Shown one piece after another: positions 45,397-58,024 of a DNA stretch of 64,000 nucleotides (its first letter is position 1; each line of letters begins with the position of its first letter). The stretch lies in assembly GCA_013146195.2 (NCBI GenBank), contig CM028378.1:75421254-75485253 (forward strand). Direction: 5' to 3'. The notes beneath the pieces were generated by a model. That model made no database searches. It had not been told where the DNA came from and was given only the letters and a program-made list of their open reading frames with translations. The position numbers and the translations under genes were made by a program. Origin of the DNA: Codonopsis lanceolata. Taxonomy: Eukaryota > Streptophyta > Magnoliopsida > Asterales > Campanulaceae.

Positions 45397-45690
45397 TGCT
45401 CTAACTTTTTCTAGGCCGCCTTTGGGTTTCAACCTAGCGAGCCCTTATTTTTTTTATTTATTTCATACGCTCTAATTTTTGCCTAGACCGCCCTTTCGGG
45501 TTTTCAGCCTAGCGAGCTCCCTTTTTTTTTTTTTTTTATTTCATACACTCTAATTTTTGCCTAGACCGCCCTTTCGGGTTTTGCAGCCTAGCGAGCTCCT
45601 TTTTTTTTATTATTTTATTATTTTTATTTTTTTACATGCCTAATTTTTGCCTAGACCGCCCTTCGGGTTTCGGCCTAGCGATTTGGAGAG
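45397..45690. repeat. Tandem repeats in Tat element 3' region, 4 units
   Basis: Four copies of 'gcctagaccgccctttcggg' + '..cagcctagcgagctcc', each separated by a T-rich run of variable length; period about 75-90 bp. Such tandem repeats between pol and the 3' LTR are common in Tat/Ogre elements. The last copy abuts the integrase end. Confidence 0.8.
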
Positions 45691-46840
45691 GAAGCATTAG
45701 GCGAGCAGGATGGCTCGGCGTAGTACCTTTTGAGTTTGTTGAGGTTGAAAGAATTTGGACAAGGTCCTCTTTCTGGTTCGTGAGAAACACGGCACCTCGA
45801 TCGGATCTCCTTAACGATGTATGGTCCCATCCAGAACTTCCATTTTCCCAGTATCAACATAACTAGGGGGTTTTCTCAGCACAAGGTCTCAGGCTTGAAT
45901 ATCTCGGCCTTTGACTCTTTTGTTGAAAGCTTCGGGCGTCGCCTTTGATATGCCCGGGTATGCTCCAAGGCTAACAGGCGTCGTTCATCAATTAGGGCCA
46001 GTTCTTCGTATCGCCCTTTGACCCAATCAATTTCCGATATATCAGCTTCCATCATCACTCTTAATGATGGAATTTCCACCTCTATTAGTAGTACGCTTCC
46101 ATGCCATATGTCGAAAGTGAGGGGTAGCCCCGGTGGGTGTGCGGGCGACGTACGGTAGCCCGAGAGGGCTAGTGGCAATTTTCGGGCGATCTCTTCTGTA
46201 TCGACCATTTTGATGATGTTCTCGAGAGTTTTGTTGGCGCTTCAAGCGGCACCATTAGCTTGTGGCCGGTAGGGGAGGATTTGTGTCTGGATCTTGAACT
46301 TATCCGGCCAGGCGGTTCACGTCCCCTTCAAAATGAGAGCCGTTGTCGGAGATGATCTCGAAAGGTACCCGTAGCGGTATATGATATTGGCCTTAATGAA
46401 ATCGGACACCTTTCGGGCATTTAAGACCTTGTAGGAAGAAGCTTCTACCCACTTTGTGAAATGTCGGCGGCTACCGGGGCATATTCATGGCCATTGGATC
46501 CCCGGGTGAATTTGGCCTATGGCGTCGATACCCCATGTTGAGAAGGGCCGGGCGTGGAGTTGTATAGGGCGTGTGGGGGCACATCTTTGTAGATTGGCAA
46601 GCGTTGACATTTGTCGCAATGTCGCACCACCAGAATCTGATCGGTTCGGCGTACTCAATAGTACCCTGTCGGATGACTTTCTTTGATAGCATATGGCCAT
46701 TCATGTGGGGCCCGGGTACCACCATGTAGTTGATCCATAATTTGCTCGGCTTTGCTTTGATTGACACATAGTAAGTTGAGGCCTTGATAGTGCCTCTTAT
46801 GCTCTGGTACCCCTTGCCACTGATCTGAGGGAGGCCCATC
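45675..46840 (-). pseudogene. Tat/Ogre-type integrase, broken
   Basis: C-terminal half in two frames: KLPLALSGYRTS and EVEIPSLRVMMEA (45876-46208), then GPYIVKEIRSRCRVS and NLNKLKRYYAE (45675-45860). The upstream zinc-binding part (CDKCQRL in a shifted frame, 46471-46839, near HMNGHMLSKKVIRQG) is also recognisable. 'LWGYRTS...ELEIPSLRV' is the hallmark end of Tat integrases. Frameshifts and stops inactivate it. The catalytic core between 46210 and 46470 is fragmentary. Confidence 0.85.
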
Positions 46841-47020
46841 TTCCGGGGAGACTCTTCCCCTTTTGTCTAACCGGGGGGATAAAGATTCTTTGGAGCAGAT
46901 TTAAGATGTCGGCATACCGGGGCTCGTGATGCGCTGCGTTGATTTTTGAAGCGATGCATCTTGGGAGTGACCTTCTTCCGACTATGAATGGTGGACTTTA
47001 GTTTCGGCGGGGAATCTGGA

Positions 47021-47374
47021 CTAGTGGCCTTGAGTGGCGAGCATCGGCGAATTGATTCCTATCTCGTGGCGGGTAATGGAGCGAGATAGAACCAAATCGA
47101 GGCGGCTGTTATTAGCTTGGCATGATAGAGTTGCGTAGGGATCTGGGTCTTCCACCTTCCTTCGACTTGATTTATGATTATCGGGAGTCTCAGTAGACTT
47201 GAGATCTTTAGCTCCCCTTTTGAGAGCTTCTTCTAGGCCGACAATACGGGCTTCATACTCCATTGTATTATTTGAACATTCGAACTCCAACCTTATGGCC
47301 GGCGGAGTATGAGAGTCGGCGGGATCGATTAACAAGATTCCTATGCCAAAGCCTCTTTTGTTCGGCTCCGTCAA
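47021..47374 (-). pseudogene. Tat-type second RNase H (aRNH)
   Basis: The frame encodes KRGFGIGILLIDPADSHTPP, AIRLEFECSNNTMEYEARIV and GLEEALKRGAKDL. This is the archaeal-type RNase H that Tat elements carry in addition to the ordinary one. The conserved Glu in the NNTxEYEA motif is intact here. Later parts drift out of frame. Confidence 0.85.
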
Positions 47375-48033
47375 AGAACATTTGCCAGCAGTGTCTGGTC
47401 GGTGATTTCGGGGATACCTTCATGCAGAAGGGCTCGGTTGCATCTTCGGTCTTGAGGTAGATCGGCTAAGTGGTGCAATGGCGCGCTCCCTTTGATAGAC
47501 TTGAGAGTGACATAGGTTATGTCAAACTCATTAGAAGAAAAGACCACTTGGCCGGTCGGTGGGGTGATGGCTTACCGAAGATGTATTTGATAGGGTCCAT
47601 CACGGATATGAGCTTGATGGACCTTCCTTGGAGATAGGTTTTGAGCCTCACAGTGGCCCAGACTAGGCCGGTGCTGACTTTTCTAGTCTTAGAATAGTTT
47701 AGCTCGCTTCCTTGTAAGCTTCCTACTTATGAAATATATGGCGTTTTCAACGTAGGAATTTTCCTTCTCTTAGGCGAGCATAGCCCTGCTTGATGTCGTG
47801 ACGGTTAAGTATATGAGGAGAGGTTTATGTGTATGAGGTGGAGCTAGCAGGGGGGATTGGTAAGGTAGGCTTTTATTTTCTCGAAGGCTAGGCGGCACTT
47901 CGCGTCCCAGACTTGATCGGTATTCTTTTGAGGAGTTTAAAGAGGGCTCACGGGTGGTAGTCGGTATGTCGATGAAAGCAGGTGATGTCTTGCAACCGGC
48001 CTAGGAAGCCTTTTACTTCGACGGTGGGAGTTT

Positions 48034-48700
48034 TCAATTTGTGGCATTTCTAGGATGGCTTTGATTTTTTTGGCTCGATCTCGATGCCTTGCTCGTTACT
48101 AGAAATCCCGGGACTTTGCCTGGTAACCCGAATGTGCATTTGGTGGGGTTAAGCTTCATCTGGTGCTTTCGAGTCTTTCGAAGAACTTCGGAGATCTTTA
48201 ATGTGAGCACCATAGGCGTCATTGGAATGCACGATCATATCATCGACATAGACCTCCATCTCTTTGTGGATCATGTCATGGAAGAGGGTGGTGGCGACCC
48301 TGCAGGTAAGTGGCTCAGGCATTCTTTAATCCGAAATGGCATGACGATAACAGTAAGTCCCCAGGGAGTAGTGAATGAGGTCTTCTCACGGTCTTCTGTT
48401 GCCATTTTGATTTGGTTGTAGCCCGACATGTCGACGAAGGATCGGACTTTGTGGCTGCGGCGGCATCTACCACAATATCAATGTTGGGCGGGGAAGTCAT
48501 CTTTGGGCGGCAGCTTTGTTGAGGTCGCGGAAGTCTACAGATTCGACTTTCCGTTGGGCTTGGAGCAGTCACTATATTGGGCGGCCAGTCGGGTATTCAA
48601 CTACCGGATGAAGTTGGCTTGTTTCATGATTTCTTCTTTGACTTGTAGTGACCATTCGGCTTGATGCGGCGGAGCTTTTGTTTGGCCAGGCGAGCATCAG
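48034..48700 (-). pseudogene. Tat-type reverse transcriptase, broken
   Basis: The catalytic box YVDDM (48236-48250) lies in MEVYVDDMIVHSNDA, followed by KHQMKLNPTKCTFGLPGK. Upstream in other frames: FHDMIHK, DREKTSFTTPWGTYCY and FVDMSGYNQIKMA. The order and wording are those of Ty3/Gypsy Tat RT. Many stops; not functional. Confidence 0.87.
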
Positions 48701-49454
48701 GGTATGTGGGAATCCGGTGCTCGACTATAAAATGGATCTAGGCCGGGCATATCTTCGTAGGACCGAGGCAAAGATGTCTATGAATTCTTTGAGGAGATCA
48801 ATAAGTGCCTTTCTTTACGGACCTTGGAGGTAGCTGCCGATTCTGATTTCTTTGACTTTCATTGTCGGCCCGGGTTGATAGTGGACAGGTCTTCGGTATT
48901 TCTTGATGAATGGCTTTGTTCTGTACTCGGCCCGACTTTGCAAGCTCAAGTAGATAATTTTTATCTTTTGGGTCCATTTTATTAAATGACTCATTATCAT
49001 AATTATTGTTATTTAATGCGTCTTTTAAATTAGGTGCAACTAAGGAATAAGCAAAGACATCCATATTATTATTAAAAGCACATTGTACAGGGGTTATTAC
49101 ATTGTTGAGGACCTGGGGTTTGAGATCCTCAATTATAGGTAGCGGATTGGTAGATGACCAATCAGTAAAGCTAGAAAGGATCGGGGATAGTATATCAGAA
49201 GCGGTCTACAGTCTGCGGGTGTCGGGAGGCGGACCGGTCGTGGTGTACCAATGCGAGAGGCTTATTGGACAATAGACTCGAACTTCAGGCGAGAGCCTTT
49301 CATAATTAGTGCCTCCGTCTATCATACCCAGAAAGCTGTCTCCTCCGAACACTCATTGGGGAAACTCCTTTATTGATCAACGTATTTTACAGCACCTTTA
49401 TTCATACTTAAATAGGCTGACTTGCCTCCTTAAACCTCCTTGGCTTGGCTGGTT

Positions 49455-50300
49455 TCAAAGATTTTTGTACCTGCCACCGTAATTTCCTTGTTGTCGATGA
49501 GGTCCTGAATGGCGTTTACGGCATATAGCATTGATCGGTAAGATGACCACTTTGCATTTATGATACTCACAAAGCGGGCATGGTTCGGGTGATGGGCAAT
49601 GGTTTGGGTGGGCGGTAATTATCCATGGGTTTCGGTATCCCATGGGCACCGATGTTTGGAGTATTTCGGATCGTGGGGCAGGCAAGTCATCGTAATGTCT
49701 TTCTTTTCGATTTCTTGGCTTTGCTACATGGCTAGGTCGGGTTTTGGTCAGGCAGCTGAGCGGGGTTTTCTTTTTTGGATAAAGTTGGAGCGGGATTGGC
49801 TTGCCTGGACCGGGGCCTAGCAGGGATTCCTTTTCTGGTATGCAAATGATTCTTTTTAAGTTCCCCGGGATCATGTGGAAATAGGCATCTGAAGGATCGA
49901 AAGGGGATGATTTTACGGGTTGTGGTAATAGGCATTCGGTGGGGAGGATCAAGGTGATTTACGGAGAATTTGGGCTAGAGTCATGGGTATTGGAAATCAT
50001 GTTTCCTTGATCAAGGAGGTCATCATTTGGGTTGGTAGCGGCATTTGATGGTTTTGGAAGCTTGGAAAAGGATATTTTCGGTGGTATCAGGGGAGTTTAT
50101 TTCAGGAGAGTGGGAAGTATTAGGAGCATACCCCGGAAGTTTGGCTTTTGTGAGAAAATGGCAAGAGTTTACGAAAAGCGGCCAAGGTCACTTACCACGA
50201 TCCATTATTCTCTTTGCATGGGCGTCCATTCCTTTCTTAACCAAGCCTCAAGCCCGGGAGGAGGTGCATGCGAGAGTTTCCCCTTCTAGTTCCCACCCGT
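49455..50300 (-). pseudogene. Tat-type gag/protease region, degenerate
   Basis: Mixed frames show HPNHCPSPEPCPLCEYHKCK and, at the end, 'DNKEITVAGTKI', matching the end of Tat gag (a CxxC..H zinc region followed by IQDLIDNKEI). The N-terminal gag is only hinted at near 50.0-50.3 kb. Between 48.8 and 49.4 kb sequence is probably the protease-RT linker. Confidence 0.6.
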
Positions 50301-50869
50301 TCCGGTTGTCGCTATCTCCGTTATAGCTTGTTTGTTCTTTCTTTGCCATCTTGCTCGGATCGTGCTCGTGAGGCGATTACGCCTCGATATGGCGATACCC
50401 TCGATCGATTTACGCTATCTTTCCCGAATCAACCAGGCGATACTATCTCGCCTTTCCAAATTCGGGCAGTCTACGAGGAAAATGGGGTTTGGTAGGTATC
50501 GGAGAGAATTTGGTTTGGAGGCTATCGGGCTTAGATGCAGCGTGCCTTTTTTATTATTATTATTATTATTATTTTATTATTATTTTTATTATTTTCATGT
50601 TCCTACAATTGACCGGATAAGCACACCTTTATTTTGGCAGATCTCGGGACTTTTCACGGAATAGTGGATTCTTTCTCAGTATAGGACCAACGTATTCCAC
50701 GCCTTTCGACTCCCAGGTGGTGGTCCCAGGCGAAGGGCCTATACTCTTTCGAGGATCCACCATCCGAAATGGTCTAGGTCGAGCATCGAGAATTATAAAT
50801 CGGCCCATGTATATTTTTTTAATTATTATATTTATATATATATATATATTTTTTGAACTTGCGCATTAT

Positions 50870-50913
<44 letters not shown>

Positions 50914-51699
50914 TTTTTTTTTTTTTTTTTGACGGTGACCCACAATTCAAAGATGCAAAAACCGGTCAGTCTGTGAAGTGTCCTGAAAGACTATATGCAT
51001 TCTAACGTTGGCTTATGCGAGGGGTAGGGTGGCCATGGTGTAGGGTAAAAGTTCGAATATATTTACATGCGTGCACGTGTGTGCGTATCTAAAAAGCATA
51101 AAGTCTTTATTTATTTTGAGATATAGAAAATAAAACAAATATTGGCATCTTCTTTGTTATATGTGGATTTTCTCGGCTTTTTATTTTTGAGCGCAAGCAA
51201 GCAAGCATACCACTTTAAGAAATAGAAAGAAAAGCGGGGAAACTATCTATCCCTATTAATTACAAATTTTGGTCCTATGTCCCCAAAATAAAATGACAAT
51301 GAATGCGAGATATGTACAAATATAGAATAAAGTGAAAAAAGAAAATGAAGCTGAAATAAATAAATGAAAAATAGAGGAAGTAAAGCCCACTCTTTTGTTG
51401 TCTTTGCCAGAATTTATTGTAATATATATAATATATTTTTTTTGAAATTTTTTTTTAATATATTTTTTATTTGAATTTTTTGATTTGAATTTTTTTAATA
51501 CTCTTAAACATAGTCAAGTAAGGTATCGGGCAGGCTAATGCCGGATGGAGGATCATATCCACAAATATAGCCACGTAGTAATGGGAACACTTTATTGAAA
51601 TGCGTAAATTAATATAACAAGCATCTGCCGGAAAAACAAATAAAAACAAAAAAGGTTTTATTTTATGAGTCTAGCCCTCCATTTTATTTAAAATAAAAC
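50301..51699 (-). other. Untranslated leader of the Tat element
   Basis: Long non-coding interval between gag and the primer-binding site, as is usual for Tat/Ogre. It contains a (TTA)n run at about 50550-50600 and (TA)n near 50870-50905, and otherwise has no recognisable frames. Confidence 0.5.
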
Positions 51700-51718
51700 A
51701 ACTCCCAGTGAGTCGCCG
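51700..51718 (-). other. Primer-binding site of the Tat element
   Basis: The minus strand reads CGGCGACTCACTGGGAGTT right after the LTR end. It resembles the TGGCGACTC..CTGGGGA type sites of Tat/Ogre elements. This shows that the LTR to its right is the 5' LTR of the leftward element. Confidence 0.6.
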
Positions 51719-53535
51719 TGAGGTTCAGGGGTGGTGCGACCAGCCAGCCCTTGGATAGGGTGCTTGGCGTGCGTGCGGATGCGGGACACCACATCGCTCT
51801 CGTTCCACCCTCCCTTGTTTAGGGGAAGAGCGAAATCCAAAGTGCGAGAGGAGTCTTTGTCTATGTTAGCACGTTGGAATGTGCCTCGGTTGCCTTGAGT
51901 GGATTTTGTATCCAAAATGGGAACTAATGGTTTTCATGTCAAGTTATCCCTTATTTCGGGGATAACGGGATATGGGGCATTACCCTTCCATTCTCATTCT
52001 CCTGTTTTCTTTAGGGGAAAATAGAGAAGTGCAAGAAAGGATATTGCGGCGCCCCCACTATGGATTTATTAAAAATAGCCTTATGGCCCAATCAGATCAC
52101 TATGGGAGCTATGGGTTTCCCGCATCAAGTTATCCCTTGTTTAGGGGATACCAGGATATGGGAATACATCACCCCTCCATTCCGTATCTCCCTTTTTTAG
52201 GGAGAACAGAAAGTGCAAAGAGGGAATGTTGCGAGGCCCCATTGGATCTGAAAGTTTTAGAGTCGCCACCTTTATTTTAAGGCAAAAATAAAGGAAAACC
52301 GAAAAAAAAGAAAACCGAGAGATTTTAGAAAGGGTTCGGAGGCTAAGTTACGAGTTAGGAAGGTGCTAGGCACCCAACTTCGCCCTTTCGATCTCAAAAC
52401 GTTTTTGGGTGAAAGTATGCTTATTGTTATATTTATCTAGCAAATAAATAATGGTATTATTTTGACAAGGGAAATTTAAACAAATACATTCGTGGCTACA
52501 TTATTTACGGACTCGCACTGCCGTCTCCTTCCAATAATTACAAACATATTTAAGAATATTTGGCCATTATAACGGCTCTTTTACATAATATTTCCTAATC
52601 TAATCCTAAAGACAACGGCTTATATTGGCTACATTGCGCGGATTTAAATAACAACTTTTGAAAAATAAATAAAAGACAAAAAATACAAATGAAATAAAAA
52701 TACGCTCTTAAAGGTATTACCTTTTAGAGCGGTGTCTTCGCTACCGTCCTTCGAGGGAGAGGAGTCTTTTGTTGTTTGTGTGTGTTGTTGTGTTGATAGA
52801 ATGATTTGTTTGATCTTTTGAAGTTTGGGCTTATCCAACTCGGGCGAGTGACACTTTATTTGGGTAGGTTTTGGCCTTTCTAGTTGGGCGGAACCTAGAC
52901 TTAGTTTTTGACTTTTTAGCTCGTTACTCGGGCGGAGTAACGGCTTATTTTGGGATTTTCGGGTGGGGAAGTAAGGTGGATACCTAACAACTAGGCTAGG
53001 GATCACTTATAACCTATGGGTTTTGATTTGGCGAGTTTGGACGGGGTTTGGAGACTATAGGGGCTTCCACTCACCTATCTCGCACCTCTCGTACTAATAT
53101 TATCGGAGGACGACGAAGCAGAGCTTCGCTGCGATCTAAAAATCGCGGATGAATTGTGTTAAATGAGCGGGGAGCGAAGCCTCCTATTTATAGCGATGGA
53201 GAAGGGCTGGAATTCTTGAATTTGTTTCCGTGCATCGGCCGCTTGTACGTTGCGCTTCAAAACTTGTACCATTTAATTGCGAGAGCGCTGCGAGTGGAAG
53301 GGTTGGCCAATGCGGCCATGCACCCGCCGGCACGGCACCAAGGGGGCTTGGTGCGGCACCAGCATGCTTTAGAAGTTTCAAAATTTGTCACTTTACCCCC
53401 CTTCAGTTCACTGTTTCGCGCATCCTGCTTTTCCTTTCGCATTTTTGACTCCTGCAACTTGACATTCGTTAAGTTTTAAGTTCTTGATATTTTATGTCGG
53501 TCATATACCGAGTGAATTGGTACGGGGCGTCTGAG
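51719..53535 (-). repeat. 5' LTR of the minus-strand Tat element, ~1.8 kb
   Basis: Inverted copy of the LTR family at 25189 and 58025. On the minus strand it runs from 'tcagacgccccgtaccaatt' (mutated TGTAGACACCCC..) at 53535 to GAACCTCA at 51719. It retains the TATA box (CTATAAATAG, 53184-53193) and the 'gtcgccacctttattttaag' block. Terminal bases are mutated on both sides. Confidence 0.85.
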
Positions 53536-53575
53536 GGACCCGTTGCGAATCCTCGACCCACCACCGCGGCTCGAC

Positions 53576-53625
53576 CATCATCATCATCATCGTCGTCATC
53601 ATCATCATCATCATCATCGTCATCT
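53576..53625. repeat. (CAT/CGT)n trinucleotide repeat
   Basis: About sixteen CAT/CGT units. On the minus strand this reads as a run of Asp codons (GAT/GAC) within a frame 'ERPARRDDD...DGRAAV', which may be the acidic tail of the plant-mobile-domain ORF. The frame then runs into the LTR. Confidence 0.85.
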
Positions 53626-53729
53626 CGGCGTGCAGGGCGCTCCCTTACAAGAAAATTCATCGCTAATTTACGATATAACTTGCGATCTTTGAAGAAGCCC
53701 ATAGCGGTTTCTTATAAGTAGACACGTTC

Positions 53730-56475
53730 ACTGAAAAAAAAAAAGAATGAAAGAAAAAAAAATGAAAATAAAAAATGTTAGTCTCGAAAAAAAAGTGTGC
53801 ATAAAGAAAAAATGTGTATAAATAAAAAAAAATATAATAAAGAAAAAAGACAATAAAGGTGGACGTGTCGGCGAGCTGCTCAGGACGACGCGACGCTCCT
53901 CCGGAATCTCGACGTCGGGAAGAACCTGCTCTACTAAGCCACCGCCCCACTCATACTGGAAAGTAGAGAAAATATCATCGGGCTCCGTGAACATCAGGTT
54001 CTCGTCAAGAAATGAAGTAGATAACCCAGGCTTGGCAGAAGCATCAGAATGCCGCCTAGGCACGACAGGAGCAGGAGGAGGGGGATGCAGCTCTAATCTC
54101 AGGAAATCCTCATATGACATCACTAGATAATCTGTCGCTGGAGCAGGTATTTCCCAAGTACTATTGCCTGGTCACGCGTCGATCGGCTCTCTATCACTGC
54201 CAAGCAGGAGGCCAAGGAGGCACCACCGGAGCCATTAGAAAAGGCGGTGACGGCCGGTTCACCCGCTCGTCCATGTACAAAGAATCCACCATGATGGAAA
54301 CCATCAATATCCGGCAGCGGCTGAACATCAGAGTAGTAGAATAATGTCCCTCCAGGCCCTCCCAGGGAAGAAAGTGCACTGAACCAGGACTTGAACCAAC
54401 AATTCGCTCCAGCACTCTTTCCCTAGTATTACAACCACCGTCATCGTCACTTGGATCCACTCTATTCTTTGTCAACATATTGGGATAGTCACGGAGGTGG
54501 TAGACCCGCCGAATGAGGCGACCCGGCGAAAATCTGAAAAATGAAAAGGCCAGACCTGCACAAAAATAGAAAAAAAGAAAAATAAATATGTTGTCAAAAA
54601 AAAAGAAAAAAAAAGAATAATAATATATGTGAAAAAAAAATGAATAAATGATGAAAAAGCAGGAAAAGGCATGTACCTCCCACGCGGGCAAATTCCATTC
54701 GTGGTCGGTGAGTCATTCGGTGGCCCTATCCATGGAAGCATATAGTTCGACCAAACCAGCCTGTCCCCAATCATACGAAGGGATCCGATCAAAATCTGCC
54801 AGACAAGCTAAGACGGAGGCTCTCGGGTGACAGAGGAGTTGGCAAAGAGCGATGTGCCAAGAAAGAAAAAAAACGCTCGTGCCACTTGGGTAATAGCGAC
54901 CATCATCGGTAGGCACCGGCCGGCATTATTAAGAAGCCATTTCCGAACGCTGCTGATATATATTTCGTCCGATGATTTAAAACGAGGCTCGAAGCCCAGG
55001 AGATCCACAATCTCCTCCCTACGATGTCGGAGAGTAAAATCGAGAGCCAGGGTTTCCCCTATGCTGGTAGGGATTCCCGTAATCGCAGCGAAATCGCAAG
55101 GGGTCATGGTCGCCTCCCCCCAGCTAAAATGAAAAGTGTGAGTGGTATCCCACCAGAACTCCCGAAGCACATCAAAGATGGGAAGGAAGTTGGTAAAATG
55201 GGTAAAAGAGTGCAGGAAGGTGCTAAAACTTGAACCCTCTACCAACGACTGTGCAGCTTCGGGTAACATATCAAAAATATCAGCCACATCGATATATGAT
55301 ACCCGCACTCTTTCAAATTCCATGCGAACCTGAAAAGAAAAAAAAACGAGGTAAGTTCTCTACCCTTATTTCCTTCTCTGTACAGTCTTTTAAATAAATA
55401 ATGAACATATTGCATGCTTTATACTTCATAATTTTTAACAAAAATTCATTAAAAAAAAATAATAAATCTTGTTCATAACAAAGAGAAAATAAATAATTCT
55501 TTAAATTGTTACATACCATTTTCATACATGTACATAAATATACATAAAAATAAACATCATTCTTTCATAAGCATAAAAAAAAAAACCAAAAACAAAAACA
55601 AATTTTTTTGTAATATATTTTGCATCTTAAATGTCATAAAAATGCATATTAGAAATACATTTGCCATATATATAATAAAGTGTGAAAAATTAATGCATCA
55701 TCTTATAAGTGTTCTACATTGCATCTGCATCAAGTAGAATAATTCATGCATTCATTATGTACATTTCATTTGTCCAATAAGCTGCCATAGGAGAACGCTA
55801 AAAAGAAGATAAAGTACCACTGATTATCAAAATAAATATCTTTGTGGTATTTACTATATCCTGCAGCAGTTGCGTGCTTGAAAAATAATTCTAAGGGCAT
55901 GAAAAATATCTGTTTTGTCCAGTTTTTATCCGAAGATATGCCCGAAAAGCGTTTCGGAAAAATGTAAATTATACTCCGAATATTCCGTTTCGCAATTCTA
56001 TCGCATGCAAAAATATGTTTAAGTGTAAAACATGCATCATATAGCCCCATTTGCATTCAGAATATAAACCATGCATAGTAGGGTCAAATAGTGACCACTA
56101 GTTCAAATCATGCATCGCAAAAATAAATCATAGAAATTTCATACATTATCACTTAATTACATCATTTAGGCATAAATAGGACATGCATATGCATTACTAA
56201 TAAAGGCAGGAGTGCTCCAAAAGTCCCAAATAGTGCAGAAATTTAGCAGATCTGAAACAGAGCCGGGAAAATTTCGAAAAAAAGAGAAATCTTACAGTAG
56301 TCAGAGGAAGGTTGGATACATGAGTATTCCGATCTCGCAGAAGGTTGCCCCAGTCATCCTTAGAGTACGTATGCTTGAGTCTATTCCGAACCAAGCTAGG
56401 AGGTTCTCTCCTCCTCTCGCCAGTTTCCGGGCGCATCGGTGCCTTCCCCTTCCTGGATCGCGAAGAAGATGCCAT
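53730..56475 (-). pseudogene. Plant mobile domain (PMD) extra ORF of a Tat element
   Basis: Minus-strand gene with visible splice sites. Exon 1 is 56296-56475 (ATG, MASSSRSRKGKAPMRPETGE; donor ACTACT|GTAAGA). Exon 2 is 54677-55329 (acceptor CTTTTCAG; donor GGGAG|GTACAT). Exon 3 starts at 54555 after TTTGTGCAG. Exon 2 carries FHFSWGEATMTPCDFAAITG and, after a frameshift near 54815-54830, LACLADFDRIPSYDWGQAGL: the plant mobile domain, a transposon-derived fold shared with MAIN/MAIL1 proteins. Exon 3 (RLIRRVYHLRDYP..) drifts out of frame. A TATA-like CTTATATGG lies at 56646. The ORF is antisense to the plus-oriented LTR at 58025. Likely inactive because of the frameshift. Confidence 0.75.
54677..55329 (-). 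pseudogene. PMD ORF exon 2 (core domain, frameshifted)
   Basis: Contains the domain's core: LREFWWDTTHTFHFSWGEAT, CDFAAITGIPTSIGETLALD, NNAGRCLPMMVAITQVARAF. The reading then breaks after TSLFANSSVT (stop at 54808) while the next conserved segment is in another frame (54713-54916). Length and motifs match transposon-borne PMD proteins rather than the longer host phosphatase-linked type. Acceptor is immediately upstream of ..RMEFERV. Confidence 0.78.
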
Positions 56476-56654
56476 CTGCTAAGCAAAACACTGAAGTTGG
56501 CGGAAGAAAATCGAGAAAAGGAGCAAAAATAGAGAAAATAAAAAAAAGGGGAAGCAGGCAGCAGCAGCAATGGCGGAGAAGCAATTCAGAAGAAAGAAAA
56601 GAAGGAAAGAAGAAGCAGTAGCCTCTTCCCATCCTTTCCCGTCCATATAAGGGA

Positions 56655-58024
56655 GAAAAAGGGAATTTTCCCTTTTCCCCTCCAAAGTTTGAAGCTGCGG
56701 CACTTTGGTCCTCAAGTTTCAAAGTTTTCAAAATGGTCCCTGAGTCTAACGGAAAGTTAACAAAGTCAATCTTGTTAACCAAAATTGGCAACCATTCACC
56801 AGAGGACAAAGAAAATAACATCCCCAGCGAGTCAAAAAAAAAAAAGAAAAAAAATCAAAGAAAAGAAAAAAAAAAAGAAGAGAAAAGGAGCAAGACCAAA
56901 TTCCCCAGCATGGGCGAACTACGTTTGGTCTGATTCCTTGAAAAAGGATACGTAGGCAGCCTACATTGGTAGGTCCGACCATCACAAAAAAAACAAAACA
57001 AAAAAAAGAGAAAATAAATTCCCCAGCAAGAGTGTCAGAAATGTCAGAATCAGTCAAATCCGCGGCAGCCACCGGCGTAAAAAGGTAAGTCAGGTACAGT
57101 ATTCTTACCCTGACTCTAGAATAATTTCCTTTTAAGGAAAATTTGTTTTTTTTTCAAATAAAAAGAAACTCTTTTTCAAAATGAGTTTTGATTTCAAAAA
57201 AAAAAAAAAAGATGAATATTTCAAAAAAAAAAAGATGAATATTTCAAAAACACAAAAAAAGATGAATATTTCAAAAACACAAAAAAAGATGGATATTTCA
57301 AAAAACACAAAAAAAGAGGAATATTTGAAAGAAAAAAAACAGAGAGAGCGAGAAAAAGGAAGAGGAAGGAAAAAGAATGTTTTCCATTTCACAATTTTCG
57401 AAAATACTTGAAGAATGATCAATTTGCCTTGCTCGGCGACGGATCTTTATCGGTCGAGTGCAGTTTTCTGGATATCTAAAAGTTTTCGGGTTATGTTTGG
57501 AAACAAGGCAGCGACCAGCCAGACATAACTTAGAAAATTCTTCTTAACACGTTTCAACGACAAGGTATTGACCGGTTGAAATGTGGTGGCAGAAAAACAT
57601 TCAAATCTTCATACCGTATTTGACAACGGTTTCGGACCGGAAGAATACGACTTTTTCGAAAACACAAAAATCTTTTTCCGTTGTGTTCTCGATCGGGCTT
57701 GACCCGAAGGACATGACATCCTCATTTGGTTGTAGTTTAGGTTTTGGCCTGAACTACGTTTGGTCTGATTTCCTTTAATAGGAATACGTGGCGAGGCCTA
57801 CATTAGTAGGTCCGACCATCAGAGCACATTGAATTCATATCTGCTTAAAACTGCGATAATTTTTTATAACCGACTAAAAATGTCTAGGTTATAGAGTTTG
57901 GATAGCATGTTAACTATGCATTATAACTGCTACCAATTGCATTCTCCCGTTCTTAAAAGAACGAAATTGGAGAGTCTCTTGTTTATCAACGATGTTCGTC
58001 TACTCAGTAAGCCTTAAGGTTACC
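56655..58024 (+). other. 3' untranslated region of the plus-oriented Tat element
   Basis: Two diverged copies of a Tat-typical block, 'gaactacgtttggtctgatt' + 'cc...gatacgtaggcagcc...ggtccgaccatca', at 56916 and 57751. Between them lie an A-rich array with five 'gatgaatatttcaaaaa' units (57212-57330) and GC-richer sequence. The block typically lies between pol and the 3' LTR. The element's gag-pol is not present here. Confidence 0.6.

Noticed and set aside
53494..53721. Plus-strand poly-Ser frame
   Set aside because: Shadow of the CAT/CGT repeat on the opposite strand.
56746..57422. Phe- and Lys-rich frames on both strands
   Set aside because: They come from A-rich tandem sequence in the Tat 3' untranslated region.
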